Assembly (NCBI RefSeq): GCF_000417875.1
Contig: NW_006920887.1
Location: 221,385 to 285,384, forward strand
DNA: 64,000 nucleotides
Source of the DNA: Pseudozyma flocculosa PF-1
Lineage: Eukaryota; Basidiomycota; Ustilaginomycetes; Ustilaginales; Ustilaginaceae
Direction of reading: 5' to 3'
Below are positions 11,901 through 24,300 of the stretch, piece by piece (positions within the stretch are counted from its first letter, which is position 1; every line of letters starts with the position of its first letter). The translations under genes and the position numbers were made by a program. Below the pieces are notes generated by a model. That model did not search any database, was not told where the DNA came from, and saw only the letters and a list, made by a program, of their open reading frames with translations.

Positions 11901-14900
11901 GCAGCTCAGCAAACAGAAGCGGACCAAGCCCCAGCGCGTGCCGCTCGATCTCGAAGCGGCGCCGCGCAAGCCGACATCCGGCTCGACCAGGAACAAGGCC
12001 CAGGACGAGTCGGCCTCGTCAGCCGTCGCCGGAAGCGCCAGCAGCGAGATCTCGGATCTGGATGGCGCAGCGACGCGCGACGAAGTCCTGGCCGGCACCA
12101 CACCGGGTCGTGTCCACCGCGGCGGCAATCGCGACGACGAGACGCCGATGCCCACCACCAACACCTTTTTCTCAGACGAGCGGCCGCGCCAGCCGATGAC
12201 GTGCGCACTGGATGTTCTCTTCCTCCTGCGCCGCATCCATGCAGAGCGGAGCCCCGACCCCGCCGGCAATCCGGCGGGCTGGGCGCTCGTCTCGGAACGC
12301 AACGGCCTCTACGTGCGTCGGAAGCTGATGGAGTCCATCTCGAGCACCGTCGTCGTCCAGCGCGGCGACAAGGTGGTGCAGGGCCTGTCGGCCGAGGACC
12401 TCGTCGACGTCGTCTCGAGCCTTGGATGCCGCTCGCAGTGGGACGACAAGGTGGACACCACCACGCTGCTCGAATGCTACGGCAACGGCGCCACGACCTC
12501 GTTCGTCACCACAAAGGCGAGTTTCCCCTTCCGCGGCCGCGCCTTCCACCTGGCCAGCCTGACGGCTCGGGCGGCGCCGCCCGCTTTCCTCACAGCGTCG
12601 GGCGCCGGTCCCGATGGCAGCTCGATCCTGCCGCCGTCGTTGGCCTTGACGCCTTCGTCGCCGTCGTCTGCGTCGTCGCATTCCTCGGCAGCAATGTCGG
12701 GCCCCTCCGTCTACTTCCACGCATCGGCCTCGTTCCCCGAGCAGACGTCGCGCTACCCGCAGGAAAAGGTCAACCCGCTCGGCCTGCCGATGGGCAAGGT
12801 GTTGATCGACGGCTGGATCCTCGAGACGCTGGATCCCTACAGCTCGACCACATTCCAGATTCCCTCGACGCGCTGCACGCACGTCGTCGCGGTCGACTAT
12901 GCCGGCTCGCTGCCCGCCGCGGTCAACACATTGTGGAACTCGAACCTCCCGCGTTCGATTCTGTCCATCGAGGCCTTCCTCAAGGCGCGCGGTGCTCTGC
13001 CCTCGGTCAAGACCCCGCCAAGCTGCATCCAGGTCCTCGGCGACGGCCGCGACGAGGACCAGGGCCTGATTTGGGTCCTCGACGATCCTGAGCGCAAGCA
13101 TCTTCTCCTGTCCACGGCATTTGACCCGCCCACCCGAACATTTGCCACCGTTAGCCTGACGAAGCCAGCTCGCTCGAGCTTGCCACCGCTTCCGCCATCG
13201 CCGGAGCCGGCGAGGATCAAAGCCAAGACGGTCTCTGACGCCTCGACCACCAAGGCGGCCGCAATCCGCGCAACAGCATCGACCGCCACGCTGACGCCGT
13301 CTTCGGCGCTTTCGGGCCAGCCGACCAGCGAGGGCATGTCCGGCACGGGCGGTGTCTCCCTCTCGCGCGCCACGTCGATGAACTCGATCACCAGCACGGG
13401 CGCCAACGCCTCGACGCCGTCCACGCTGCGGGGTCGGCCGTCGGCCATCCGCGCAGACTCACGGAGGGCCGTCGACATGCTGCTGATGGAGGTCGAGGTG
13501 GAACTGCGTCACTTCTCCAAGGGCTACGACGTTCAGATCTTTTCCGAATTCCTGCCCCGCCCGTCATCGTTGCAGCCGCCACAGCCGGCGCCGCCGTCAT
13601 CGCCATCGCTTTCCCACCCCAAGGACACGGCTTCCACGGCCGAGGCCAGCTCTGAGGCGCAAGGCAAAGCGACATCGGAAGGCCGATCCAGGAGCCCAGA
13701 GCGACCTTCGGCATCGAAAGAGACTCTATCGCTCTCAATGGCATCGGAGCCGAAGCAGGACCTGCCGATCCAGATCAAGGTGTTCGACCTCCCACCCTCG
13801 GCCGTCTTGGCCGCTACGCTGGATCCCTCGGCTCGCCCTCGCAAGCATCTCGTCCGTGCGACACTGCCAACCACGGCCTTCCTCGACCCGATCGAGGACC
13901 CGCTGACCGGCTCCAAGCCTCCGGAGGTGCCAGATTGGTACACGAGGCTGCAGGATAGCGGCGCGGTCCTGCGAATGGTCGTCAGGCCGCTCAATCCGCT
14001 CGCGCCGACGGATGCACCCGCATCGTCGTCGCAGGGAGTCGGCGGCGCCGCCTCCTTTTCCACGCCCGTGGGCAAGGTGCCCGTCCGATGCGCCGGGGCC
14101 AAGCTGGACGTCGTCCACGTCAACCTCACCTCGGCCATGCTGCAGAAGGAGCACGTCGGCGCCGAACCCTTCGCCCAGCTGCGGAGGGCGCTGCCGCCCT
14201 CGCCCATCTCCAGGGCGTTGCGCCACAGCAAGAGGGGCGAAGAAGAGGACGAGGACGGCGACGCCGACAACGACAACGACAACGACGATGACGGCGACGC
14301 TGAAGACAACCTCCGAGACTCGAGGCTGCCCAGGTTGCTCCAAAGTCCGATTGCGGCGGACCTCGAGCTGCGCAAGCCAGCGCAGAGCGATACCCCGATC
14401 GGCCTTTCGTCGAAGTCGGGGAGCGGCAGCAGGGCGGAGGCGACGGCGACGGCGAAGGAGGGTGACCCGGACAAGACGACGGGAGCTGCGAAGAGTGGCG
14501 ATGCGCTTGGCGCCTCGGCCTCGACGTCGGCAAGCGGATCCGGGCGACCGGCCAACGCTGAAAGGGTGAGTTCTTGCGAGACGGCGAACGGGGAAGCTCG
14601 CTCGCACGCGATCTGGTTCGACACGCGCTGGTCCGACCGACTCACCTCCGTGTTGCTCCGCTCCGCGGCTTCATCGCTACCGCGTCTACACCCCTGCTGC
14701 CCCCTCACAGCCGGACGCCAAGGCACCCACCGCCAAGCCAGAGAGCAGCTCGACCAATTCGCTCATCCACATCCTCAACAGCTACCCACTCTCACGTCTC
14801 GGAACGGGCTCGGCGCTCGCATCCTCGCTCACGTCAGTCTCGAGCGTGACGGCCAAGGGCTCGTCGGTGGCCTCGACGTCCACCTTCCAGACCAAGGCCG

Positions 14901-15589
14901 GCTCCCTGGCCGGCGGCGACATCCGACGTTCGCCCACGCCCAACTCTGCCGGCGGCAACGCCGGCGCCGGTACCGGTGCGGGCGCCAATGCCAAGGACAA
15001 GTCGACAGCGGCATCGGCGACCGGGTCCGGGTCGTCGTCGTCGGCTTCTCCCACATCGGCCGCCGCAGCCGCCGTGCAGGAGTCGGTCACGGCCGTGGCC
15101 CAGGCGGCCGCGCGCAAGCGTTTCAGCACGGGCAGCGTCCTCATGATCGCCCTCATCGCCTTCCTGCTGGGCTCGCTGACCCGGAGCTTCCTCACCCCCG
15201 TCGACTACGTCCTCGTGCAGTCGTCGCCGTCGTCGTCGGAGCAGGCTGGCGGCGGCATCCGCAGGACAGCGGCCGCGCTGCAACAGCAGCAGCAGCAGCA
15301 GCCGCAAAAGGTGACGCCGAGGCTGTCGGATGCCGCCGCTTCCGCAGCCGCTTCTGCCACCGCCAGCAACGCGGCCGACGACAGCAGCAGTGGCAGCGGC
15401 CTGTCTGGCGAGGTAGAGCGGTACCTCCGGCTGCTTGGCGGCGGCGGGAGCAGCAGCGGCGCGCCACTGTCGACCCTGGCGCAAGACGACGGCGCACCGC
15501 AGCGCCGATGGCAGGAGATCCGGCGCCTGCTAGAGCTCAAGAGGATCTGGGGCCGGTGGACGCTCGTCCTGGCCCTGATGCGGAGGTAG
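8906..15589 (+). CDS. Large membrane-anchored protein with three START-like lipid-binding regions
   Basis: Exons 8906-8931, 9175-9695, 9827-14565, 14711-15589 total 2,054 residues. Phases agree at every join, including the start MADGVNLTKSRAQW and the Trp codon split T|GG in SIWDRLVDGG. Three regions look like START (StAR-related lipid transfer) domains. Region 1 is about residues 10-300 (WDRLVDGG, NYRLGWPASPRDAI). Region 2 is about 550-770 (KTKPAWPVSARDSV, then a tail with LEQSDPKGW). Region 3 is about 1000-1255 (WDDKVDT, SFPFRGRAFHLA, then IPSTRCTHVVAVDYAG). Low-complexity Ser/Ala/Pro and acidic linkers separate or follow them, with an Asp/Asn run near 14260-14300. One hydrophobic segment, SVLMIALIAFLLGSL at about residues 1905-1919, precedes a Gln/Ala/Ser-rich tail of some 130 residues. 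The architecture suggests lipid sensing or transfer at a membrane; ligand and membrane are unknown. The START assignment is by pattern, so moderate certainty. Confidence 0.75.
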
Positions 15590-15709
15590 AGGCGATAGAT
15601 GATGGGCGATAGGGAGACGCGGGTATACATGGAGGGATGCTGCGAGGAGAAAGGCGGACGGGCCCTGGAGGGGGACATGGGAGATGCGGGTGCGCTGCGG
15701 TCCTAGCCG

Positions 15710-18099
15710 CTACAGCGCCAGACCGGTGATGCGCAGGTTCCTGGAGCACGAGCAGCGAGGATCAGAGGGGCATGAGCATCGCCGACGCTCCAATATCACG
15801 ACCGAGGCGCGCAACGGCCACTCACTCGCGCAGGATCGTGTCGTTGACGCTGTTTAGGATCGCCTTGATCTGCCTCGTCGACTAGCGGTGGCGGCGGCGG
15901 CGGCGGTGGCGGCAGCGGCGGAGTCGAAGCAAGGGGACGACGAACGCATCGGATGGTCAGTATGGCAGGGCGACCAGCCGCCAGCTCGCCTCGCACTACC
16001 ATCTCGATCGACCTGCGGCAGCGGCGCCATCCGCCGACTCACGGTGGCAATCGTCGTGTGGACGTAGATGGGCCGCTGGGGCGCCACGCTGCGGCTGCTC
16101 GTGACGCGCAGGCGGAACTCCTTGCGAAAGTAGCGCCAGACGTCTTCGAGCTCGTTTTCGCCGTCGAAATCGGGAAAGTGGTCGGCCACCTTGACGCCGC
16201 GCAGCAGCTTGCGCTCGAGGATGTCGATCTTGTTGAGAAAGAGGATGAGCGAGACGTCGCGCAGCAGCGGGTTGGCTGCAATCTCCTCGAAGAGGAGCAG
16301 CGAGTCGGCGACGCGGTTGACGCTCGGATCCTCGAGCAACGTCTGGTCAAACGCCGAAACGGGGGCAAGGAAGATGATGGCGTTGGCGTCGTCAAAGTAC
16401 GAGGCCCACGCGTTGCGCTGGCTCCGGCTGCCGCCGACGTCGTAGAGGTGGTAGGTGGTGGCCTTGTCGATGCGGATGCGCTCGTCGCTGATGCCGACCG
16501 TGCGGACGCGGGCGTAGAGAATGTCCTCTTCGAAGTCGTAGCGCAAAAGGGCAAGTCAGATCGAGTCCGTCAGCAAAAAGGCCAGCCAGGCAGAGGAATC
16601 GACGGCGGGCCCAGCAAGCAACCCTCGGGACGATTTGCCGCAGTCCGAGCGTTCCAGGGGATCGTGCACCTACCATCAGTCGGCTCGTAGCCCCGCTGAG
16701 CGATCCTCTCGTAGTTGTTGAGGAAGCTGGCGTGGGAAGGAGAGGGAGAGGAGGAGGAGGGAGAGGGGTGCAGAAAGGCAAAAGCGTGATGCGGTTTGGT
16801 CAGGATACCAGCTCCGGCTCCCACTTTCGTACAAAGCAGCCGTGGTGGACCTACTAGATATCGCTGTCGCTTGACTCGAGCTTGCCGCGCTTGCGAAGCT
16901 TCTTCGCGCTCGGGCTGTGCCAGAGCTGCAGCACGTCCTCCTTGAGCGCGATGAGCATCTGCTCGGCGCTCTCGCGCTTCATGCGCCTGCGCGTATAGAT
17001 GCGCTGGTATTCAGCCGTCCGTCCCTCGGCGCTGCTGCCGCCGCCCGCCGACGCGTCTATCTGGCCCAGGACCGGCGAAGACCGCTTGCGGCGCAGCGAT
17101 CCGATCAGGTCGGCTCGGCCGCTCGAGGAACGCGTCGACTCGGCCACCGACTCGGCATCCGACTCGGTGCCCTCGCTCGACAGCCAGCCAAGCTTCTCCA
17201 TGATCCTGTCCTGCCAGCCGGCGCGGAGGAGGATGGGATGCTGCGGGCTGCGGCTCGTGGGCGAAGCTGGCTCCGAGAGGTTCGACCAGGGTGAAGGCGA
17301 CCGCCCACTCATCGACCCAACTTCTTGCTCCTCGCCAATGGCCCCCAGGCGCTGCCGCAGCCCCTGCTCGAGCGAGAGGATCGGTGCCAGCTTGAGGCGG
17401 TCGAGCAGAGCCCGCTTCTCGGCGGCCGTGGCCATGATGCTGGGGCTGGGTGAAATGGCGCGCTCGGCGCCGCTCGCCGCGGTCATCGCAGAGTTTTGGC
17501 TTTCCGGCTCGGCGGCGGCCTCGAGCCGCTCGAGGCATTCGAGCAGCCCGCGGAGCGCGGTGATGACGTTGAGGTGGACAATCTCGCGCCACCAACGTCG
17601 GTTAGCCTCGTGCGCCTTGGGCTCGTACAAAAGCCGCATCTGCGTACGACATGGGACCGTGCCACGCATCAATGATGGGCGTCAGCATTGCAAGCTCCCT
17701 CGGGCCCGAGAAGGACAAAGGTCCGCGCCGGCTTACATACCTGCTTGAAGATGGTGGTCTTGCCTGCACCCGCTTGACCTGTCGTGGTCAGTCCGAGCGA
17801 GTGCGACATCAAAACAATGACAGGAGGGGCGAGCGGCTGGGTCAACGCTGGCCGGTCGAGCCAAGCCACATCACGTTGCGAGTCTGACAGGCGCGGTGGG
17901 GGCCCGCTCACTCACCGAGGAGCAGAATGCGGACTTCGCCCTGCTTCTCCTTCTTGCGCCGATTGGCATCCTCGCGAAGCCTCTTGTCGATCTCATCGCT
18001 GACCTTTTTTGCCTCGGCCTCGCGGGCGAGTCGGGCGGAGCGCTCCGCCGGCGTCTCACGGGCAGGCGGTCGAAGGGCGAGGGTGATGGGGTCCTCCAT
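15710..18099 (-). CDS. Atypical heterotrimeric G-protein alpha subunit with a large insertion
   Basis: Minus-strand exons: 18099-17916, 17778-17741, 17639-16855, 16726-16674, 16527-16043, 15881-15826, 15740-15710; 543 residues against about 350 for ordinary G-alpha. Recognisable parts: P-loop LLLGQAGAGKTTIFKQ, switch I ARVRTVGI with the conserved Arg, switch II DVGGSRSQRNAW, the NKID box, TIAT in place of TCAT, and a canonical receptor-coupling tail ending ENLRITGLAL. The P-loop differs from the usual GAGESGKS. The catalytic Gln of DVGGQ is Ser. About 175 extra Ser-rich, basic and acidic residues sit in the helical domain. The N-terminus MEDPIT lacks the Met-Gly start needed for myristoylation. 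The frame appears to stop at 15822, but that TGA lies inside a GTGAGT donor and the last exon restores the tail. Exon 3 likewise ends TA|GTAGGT, giving Tyr after splicing. Likely a divergent fungal class with unusual GTP turnover. Confidence 0.85.
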
Positions 18100-21000
18100 G
18101 TCGATGGCGAGGGCTCGGTGAGCGGCAACGGCGGGTTTGGCAAGGCAATAACCGAGGAGAGACGACGGATTGGCCCGGGTAGTGCGATGGCGGCGGCGAC
18201 GGCGACGGCGACGGCTGACCTTAATGCCTTTTGTACTTGTACCGGACGCGCCTTAGCGTTGAGCTGCGAGTCTCTGACTGCGGAAAATCCGCAGGCGGCT
18301 CAACCGGCGGGAGGAGGTGGGTGCTGTCGTGAGATGAAGCAATGCAAGCGGCGGAAGCAGCAGCAAGGGATGATGAACTTGCTTCGGGGCAGAATGCTAG
18401 CCTTTCGCGGCCGGGACAGGTCGAAGAGTCTCCGAGGGCCTGGGTCCGCTCGTTGGGAAAACCCCAGCGCGAGCGAGCGAGCGCGGAAGATGAAGAGACC
18501 TCCTCCGAGCCTTGCAGGTGCTGCAGTAAGAGGGGGGACCGAGACGAGCACGCGTTCGGAGGATATCGAGCACTTGGTGGCCCGAGTGTAGCAACGGCGC
18601 CGGAGCGGTGCGAGGGCGATTCGAGCAATGGGCTGGAGCCGCGGCGGGGCAACTTTGTCGTCGCTCAAGGGAAGACCAGATATTAGGGCTGAGTTGGTCT
18701 TGCGTGCTCGTTGGATGTGTATGCGCGACGGTAGCCTGGCCGTGGTGGGAGAGCGAGGACGCAGGGGCAAGAGATGATGGGGAGGAAGGCGCGGTAGGCA
18801 AGGAGGAGAGCAGAGCGGCGGTCGCAAACAGATGTGCAGCAGATGGTAGACTGAAGGACGGAGACGAGGGCGAAGCCGAAGGTTGTCCTGATCAGGCTAG
18901 GTGGTTGGTAGAGGAGAGCGTCGGAGGGAGGGGGACCTGTGCAAAGGGGGAGGAGGAGACGGACGATGGAGGAAGGAAGCGCGTGTACATGCCCCCTTCA
19001 GCAGCAGAACTGGACGTAGACAGCGAGAGGGTTCACGGCGAACCGGAAGGCACGAAGCAGGGAGAAGGACGATAGGTGAGGAGAGGGCCAGGATCAAGCA
19101 AGAAACGAATGAGGGGGAGCCAAGGCGAAGGGGGCGGACCTGCGATGGGGTCAAAAGGAAGGGCGAGGGGAGCATGAAGTTTATACCGAGCATAGGCAGG
19201 CAGGCAAGGCAGGTGGAGATGCGGGCGCGGACCCTTGCTTGCTTGCCTGCCTGCTTGCTTGCTTTGCTTCTTCCATGCCGTGTGTGCCTCGCAGATGAAG
19301 GCCTCTAGCGAGCCAGTCAGCCAGACGACCGCCCTGCCATATGCATGATGCCTGGTCAGCGTGCCCTTCCACGCACGAGGTCGATGGACGGCCACCCTCC
19401 TCTAGGCTAGGCTAGGTTTGGCCAGTCGGGTTGGCGGGGCGCAGAGCCAACCCTGAGCTTGACCTGGCTAGCCGTGGCTTGCTGGCGTCGGCGACCATCC
19501 GGTTGGGCAGGCCAGCAGGTCGCCGGAAAGCTGCCGGCAATGCCGTGCGCGGGGCGAGCTGGCCTGCCTTTCCGGCAGAGCGGGAAGGGTAGCGAGCGAG
19601 CGAGCAAGCAAGCAAGCAAGCAAGCAAGCGAGTAGTTGGTGGGCGAAGTGCGCGGGGCGCAGGGACAAGCGGGGCATAGCGGCGGGTCCTATCTGAGCAA
19701 ATCGGCCAGATGAAGCAGGCAGGCCAGCAGGCTAGGTTCATGGTTGCATGGTGTGATTCGGCCTCCTGGCAGCAGCGAGGCAGCAACCAAGCAAGCAAGC
19801 AAAGCAAGACAGGGCTTAGAGACGAACATCAGCAGGCCAGGCCGGGCTGGTCAGGTCGCGCGCGCCAGAGGCCGGCAGGGATGCTGCATGGCATAGAGGC
19901 CCTTGCCTGGCTCCGGTCTCTATCATGCTCACGGCGATGCGAGCGGGGCGTACGTTTGGCCTATCTCGCTCGCCCCCTCTTTTCTTACGGTGCCCCTCTG
20001 TCTGAACTCGACTCGATAACCGTGGTCTCGGAAGGGCCGGTGATGCTTGCCAGCGAGCGACGAAGCCAGCGGAAGGGAATCCGATGATATCGAGGGTCAG
20101 ACCCCTGGCCAAGCCAAGCTGGAGCGGAGCAGTGCCGAGCTCGCCCTTGGTCAGCCCCGAAAGAGGGGAGGGACCGTCCCGCTCTCCTGCTGCTACGACG
20201 AGATCCTACCTACCTCTGCTTGCCTGCTTATTGCTGCAAGGCCATCGTCGACCGTCGACCGTCGAACGCGGCGATAGGGTACAACGGCTGCCATGCATAT
20301 CTGTAGGAAGCCGTGCGTGCAAGCAAGCAAGCAAGCTTGCAAGCTCAAGCTGCGCTGCAGCTGCGAAGAGCCGTGCGTGCGGGACGCAGCGAGCAGCAGC
20401 AGCACCAGCAGCACCAGCAGCGTGGGGCGCTTCCTCGCCGACCCCAGCCCGTTTTGCGGGTGGAGCGTGCAAGCGAGCGAGGGCTGCACGCAGCGCCTGC
20501 AGCGCAGCGCACGCACGCGCCACCCTTGGCTTTCCTCTCTCTGCTTCTGCTTGCTTGTGGAATTAAGGTTTCGTGAGGCCCCAGTCTAGTCCCCGCATGC
20601 CTGGGGAAAGGCAGAGGCGGCCGGCTAGGGTGATCAGCCGGCCAAGCAAGGCTAGCACATGCATGCCCACAGGCAGGCGGCTTCGAGCCACGGCTAAAGT
20701 AGGCCGGAAGCGCTGCCTGGCCCGCCTTTCGCCGTGTGATCTTCATGTGATCAGACTTCAACGCCTCTCTAGGACGTCTGCAGGCAACCCCTATCAACTC
20801 GACTGCTCTGAAGAACAAACTGGGATGGATTCGGATGTAGAGGTGACGAGTGGATGCCGGGGTAGGAGGGGTAAAAGTACAAGGACCTGAGCGGCGCTTT
20901 CGACCAAGACGAAGGGGCCCGCCGAGCCACAACGGGGGAGCCACGAGAGCAGAGTAGGTAGTCAGGACCAGAGACGGACTGAAGGAGGTGAAGGAGCGGA

Positions 21001-21386
21001 AGGGCCGAAGGAGGTGACGCTCCGGAAGACGGCCAGGCAAGCGCCGCTCGCGCACACCGTCGTCACCTCGAACCGGGCCGGCCGGAGAGACTCGATCCGA
21101 AGAGAAGCCAGGTCCACCAAGGCGGCAGGCTGCCGACGAGGTCGAGGAGGGTCGATGAGAAATTGTGGTGCTGCAAAGAAATGGGCGACGTAGTGCGATC
21201 GTGTTCTGGATGCGGTCGCGCGCGAGTCGGTGGTCGAGCTCAATGGCGCTCCGCCGGGTATCATCGGAATGCAGATGGCGGACGCGCGAGGACGTGCGGG
21301 CGAGAGGATGAGAGAATGGACGAGGGAATGAACGAGGTGGACGAAGAAGCACGAAGGGCGCTGGCAGCGACGCCGCAGAGGACTCG
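18100..21386. other. Gene-poor region with simple repeats
   Basis: About 3.3 kb between the G-alpha start and the 3' end of the next minus-strand gene. It holds GCAA/GCGA tetramer runs (19591-19631, 20319-20345), TTGC/CTGC runs on the other strand (19237-19266), and an AGC/ACC-rich run (20390-20425). Open frames here lack conserved features and overlap on both strands. I see no tRNA cloverleaf and no gene I could support. Confidence 0.4.
19591..19631 (+). repeat. GCGA/GCAA tetranucleotide repeat
   Basis: Three GCGA-type units pass into about seven GCAA units. The same GCAA unit or its complement recurs near 19237, 19785, 20319, 26390 and elsewhere in the spacers. Confidence 0.85.
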
Positions 21387-24300
21387 TCAGATGTCGATGA
21401 TGGCGGCGCAGGCGGCAATAATCATGTCGGTGACGCCAGCCAGGGGCGGGCAGTCGCCGCTGCCCTGCACCGCGTGCACCTCGGGTCCTCCGACGAGGCC
21501 CAGCGCCTCGAAGCCTTCCTGCACCAGCTCGAGGCCGCGCCGGCCATCGCAGAAGCCGAGGACGACGGGGAACGAACCGGCGCGCGGGATGCGAGGGTCA
21601 ACGAGGCTGTTGGAGTGGTCCACGTCCGGAGCATCGAGCACTTGGCCGGCGATGCGGAAGCTCTCGATGTTGGACGTGGTCCGCGAGCGAGCTGGCTTGC
21701 GCACAGGCGGCTGCGAGGCGGCGATGGTGGCGGCGGCGGCGTCCTTTGCAGCTCCATGTCGGTTGCTCGACGGCGCAAACGATGTCGAGTGGCGCGAAGA
21801 CGAATTGAAGCCCAGCCGTCGGTACCACGACGAAGAGTGGCCGGAGCGCGGCTCGCCCTGGCCATGCTGCTGCTGTCGGTGGCCCGTGCCGCTGCCATTC
21901 GATGTGCCCGTCGGGAGGGCCCGGGCGCCGATCGGGTTGGCCGCAAGCTCGCGGTCGGTCGATCCGCTGTCGAGCCCAAACGCGGCCGAGCCTGCGCTGC
22001 CGCACTCTGAGTGCGGCGACGGGTCGCCAAAGGGCGTAAACGAAATCCGCATGTACCTCGAAGCCGGCATGTTGGCGGGACGGCCGATCAAGGGCAGGGG
22101 CACCAGCATCGTCAGCGCATCGGCAGACACCCGGTCCAGCCCGAGCAGCGCGTTCTCGTCGTCAGTGTTGCGGGGACGCGGCGGTCGCGCCTCGAGACGG
22201 CGGGGCACCTTGGCAATCGTGGTAGCCGACGCCAGGCTGAGCGCGCCTGCGTCCGCCGAGCGCGTCGTGTCGAGCGAGTTGCCCTGCGCATCGTCAGTCC
22301 AGCCATAGATGCGGGCCAGCGAGGCGTTGACGGCGGCCCTCGACTGCATCATGCTCAGACGCTCCGATCCGGACGCGGAGTTGGCGGGCAGCGACATGGA
22401 CACACCGTGCACGTCGGCAGGGGGCGCTTGCGCCTTCTGAGATCGGCCCGCCGGTCCGTCGGCGAGCTCATGGCTCTCGCGGGACACTGCGGCCGTCCCC
22501 TTGCCGGGGCTACTGGTCGCGTCGGCGTGCGCCTGGCCTGCCACGCACGCCGAACCTCGGCGGGAGCCCATGATGGTCGATTCCGGTGAGACGGGACGCT
22601 CCACCAGCGCCTCGATCTGCTCGAGCGCCTTGCGGGTCAGGGCCATGGCTCGGTTCGGGTTGGTCCTGGGTGCCGATGGGCCCGCCGCTGCCGCCGCCGA
22701 CGACGACAGCGGCACCATGGCTGCTGGACCGCGGGTGCCGTCACCGGCGGGGCAGCTGGGTGGGCTCAGCCCTCTGCTCGAAGCGGACGATACGCTCTGC
22801 GAGCCGCCGACCTTCCTCTTGAACCAAGTGCCGATCTTGCGGTCCCTGCGTTGCGACTGCGACTGGCTCGGAACAGAGACAGCAGGCGACCGGGCGTTGG
22901 CATTGACGACCGCGGCCGACGTCGATGCGCTCCTGGCCGAGATGCTACCCGGCGTGACCGACTCGGCCGTCCGGATGCGAGAGAGGGCGACATCCCTCGG
23001 AAGCAGCATGCCGTGGCTGTGCGCCGTCCTCCGGCAGCGCTGCTCTTCGTCGACCTGCATCGAGCGCCGGACAAGTCCCTCGGACGGGAAGCCCGGGAAC
23101 CGCTGCTGGTCGCGTTGCTGCGTGTTGTGCTTCTGCTGCGTGCCGAGGTCGGCAAAGGTCGGAGGGGGAGCGTCGTCTGCCGACATGGGCCGGACCGCCA
23201 AGCTGCTCGCCGCCTCAAAGGGCGACCGGCAATGCCCGGCGAACAGGCTCTCCTGACCCTGGAGGCCCGCCGACGAAGGCGTCCGAGGCGAGGCCGGCGA
23301 TGCGACCGACGTCTTGCTGCGGACCGACTCCGAGACGGGCGCCTCGGACATGCCGCAGGTCGAGGCCTGGCTGTAGCTCGTCGTGACCGGCCCGACCGAC
23401 GACTGCGACGTGTGCGATCCGCTGCTTGAGCGGGAGCTGCCGGCAGATCCCAAAGGCGAGGCGGGCGGACGCGCCGAGGGCCAGTGCTCGCCCGGTTGAA
23501 ACTGTGCGCCAGGCTCTCCAGGCAGCGAGGGGGCAAAGAGGTCTGCCGCGTCGCCGATCCCGATGCCGCTGCCGAGGTGGCTGTCGCTCGTTTTGAGGTA
23601 GGGCTTGGATCGCGATCGCCGCAACGTCTGAGTGTGGTCGCGGATGTAGGGCCGCGACCGCGAACGCCGAAGAACGGGGTAGAAGGGGAGGATCTTGGAC
23701 TCGCTGTGCACCGAAATCGTGCCCGGCGAGGTCGGGCAGCTGTCGATGTCGCTGGTGCGCGCGCTGTCGGTGCGGATGCGGTGCTGGGCGAAGCGGAGGC
23801 GATGCACGTCGGGCCTGGCCAGCAGCAGAGTCGACGAAAAGGAGCCAGAGGGCTTGCGCAGGAACCCGAGATCGAATGCGGCCCTGGCGAACGTCGATCG
23901 CAGGGCGAGGCCGGGGATCTCGTCCGATGGTCCCAGGCGGTCGCTGACAACGACGGTGCGGAAGCCCTGGTCGTCGCAGCTGAGCCCCATCTCTGGGGCG
24001 CAGAAGGACTCGGGCACCACGACCCACTTCTTCTGCCGCTTGAAGCTGGTCGCCACCGACCACGCAATCTTGTTGTACCTGTTCGTCTGCGGGCAGACAA
24101 AGTCGGCCGAATAGAGGTGGCCATCCCAGTCATCGAGGTTGCCGATGTCGACAGAGTGCAGTCCCATTTCTTCAATCGAGAGGACGTCGAGCATCTTGAG
24201 CGGATCGGCCGGCTCCGGTGACAGGTAGGCCCAGCAGAGAGACCGCGCCGCCGCCGCTGTGGCTGCTGCAGCCGATGTTGGATCCTCAAAGGGAAAGACG

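Noticed and set aside
16855..17639. Stop codon ending the long G-alpha exon near 16855
   Set aside because: The TAG is formed at TA|GTAGGT, a splice donor. Joining to 16726 gives YFLNNYERIA, matching the G-alpha family.
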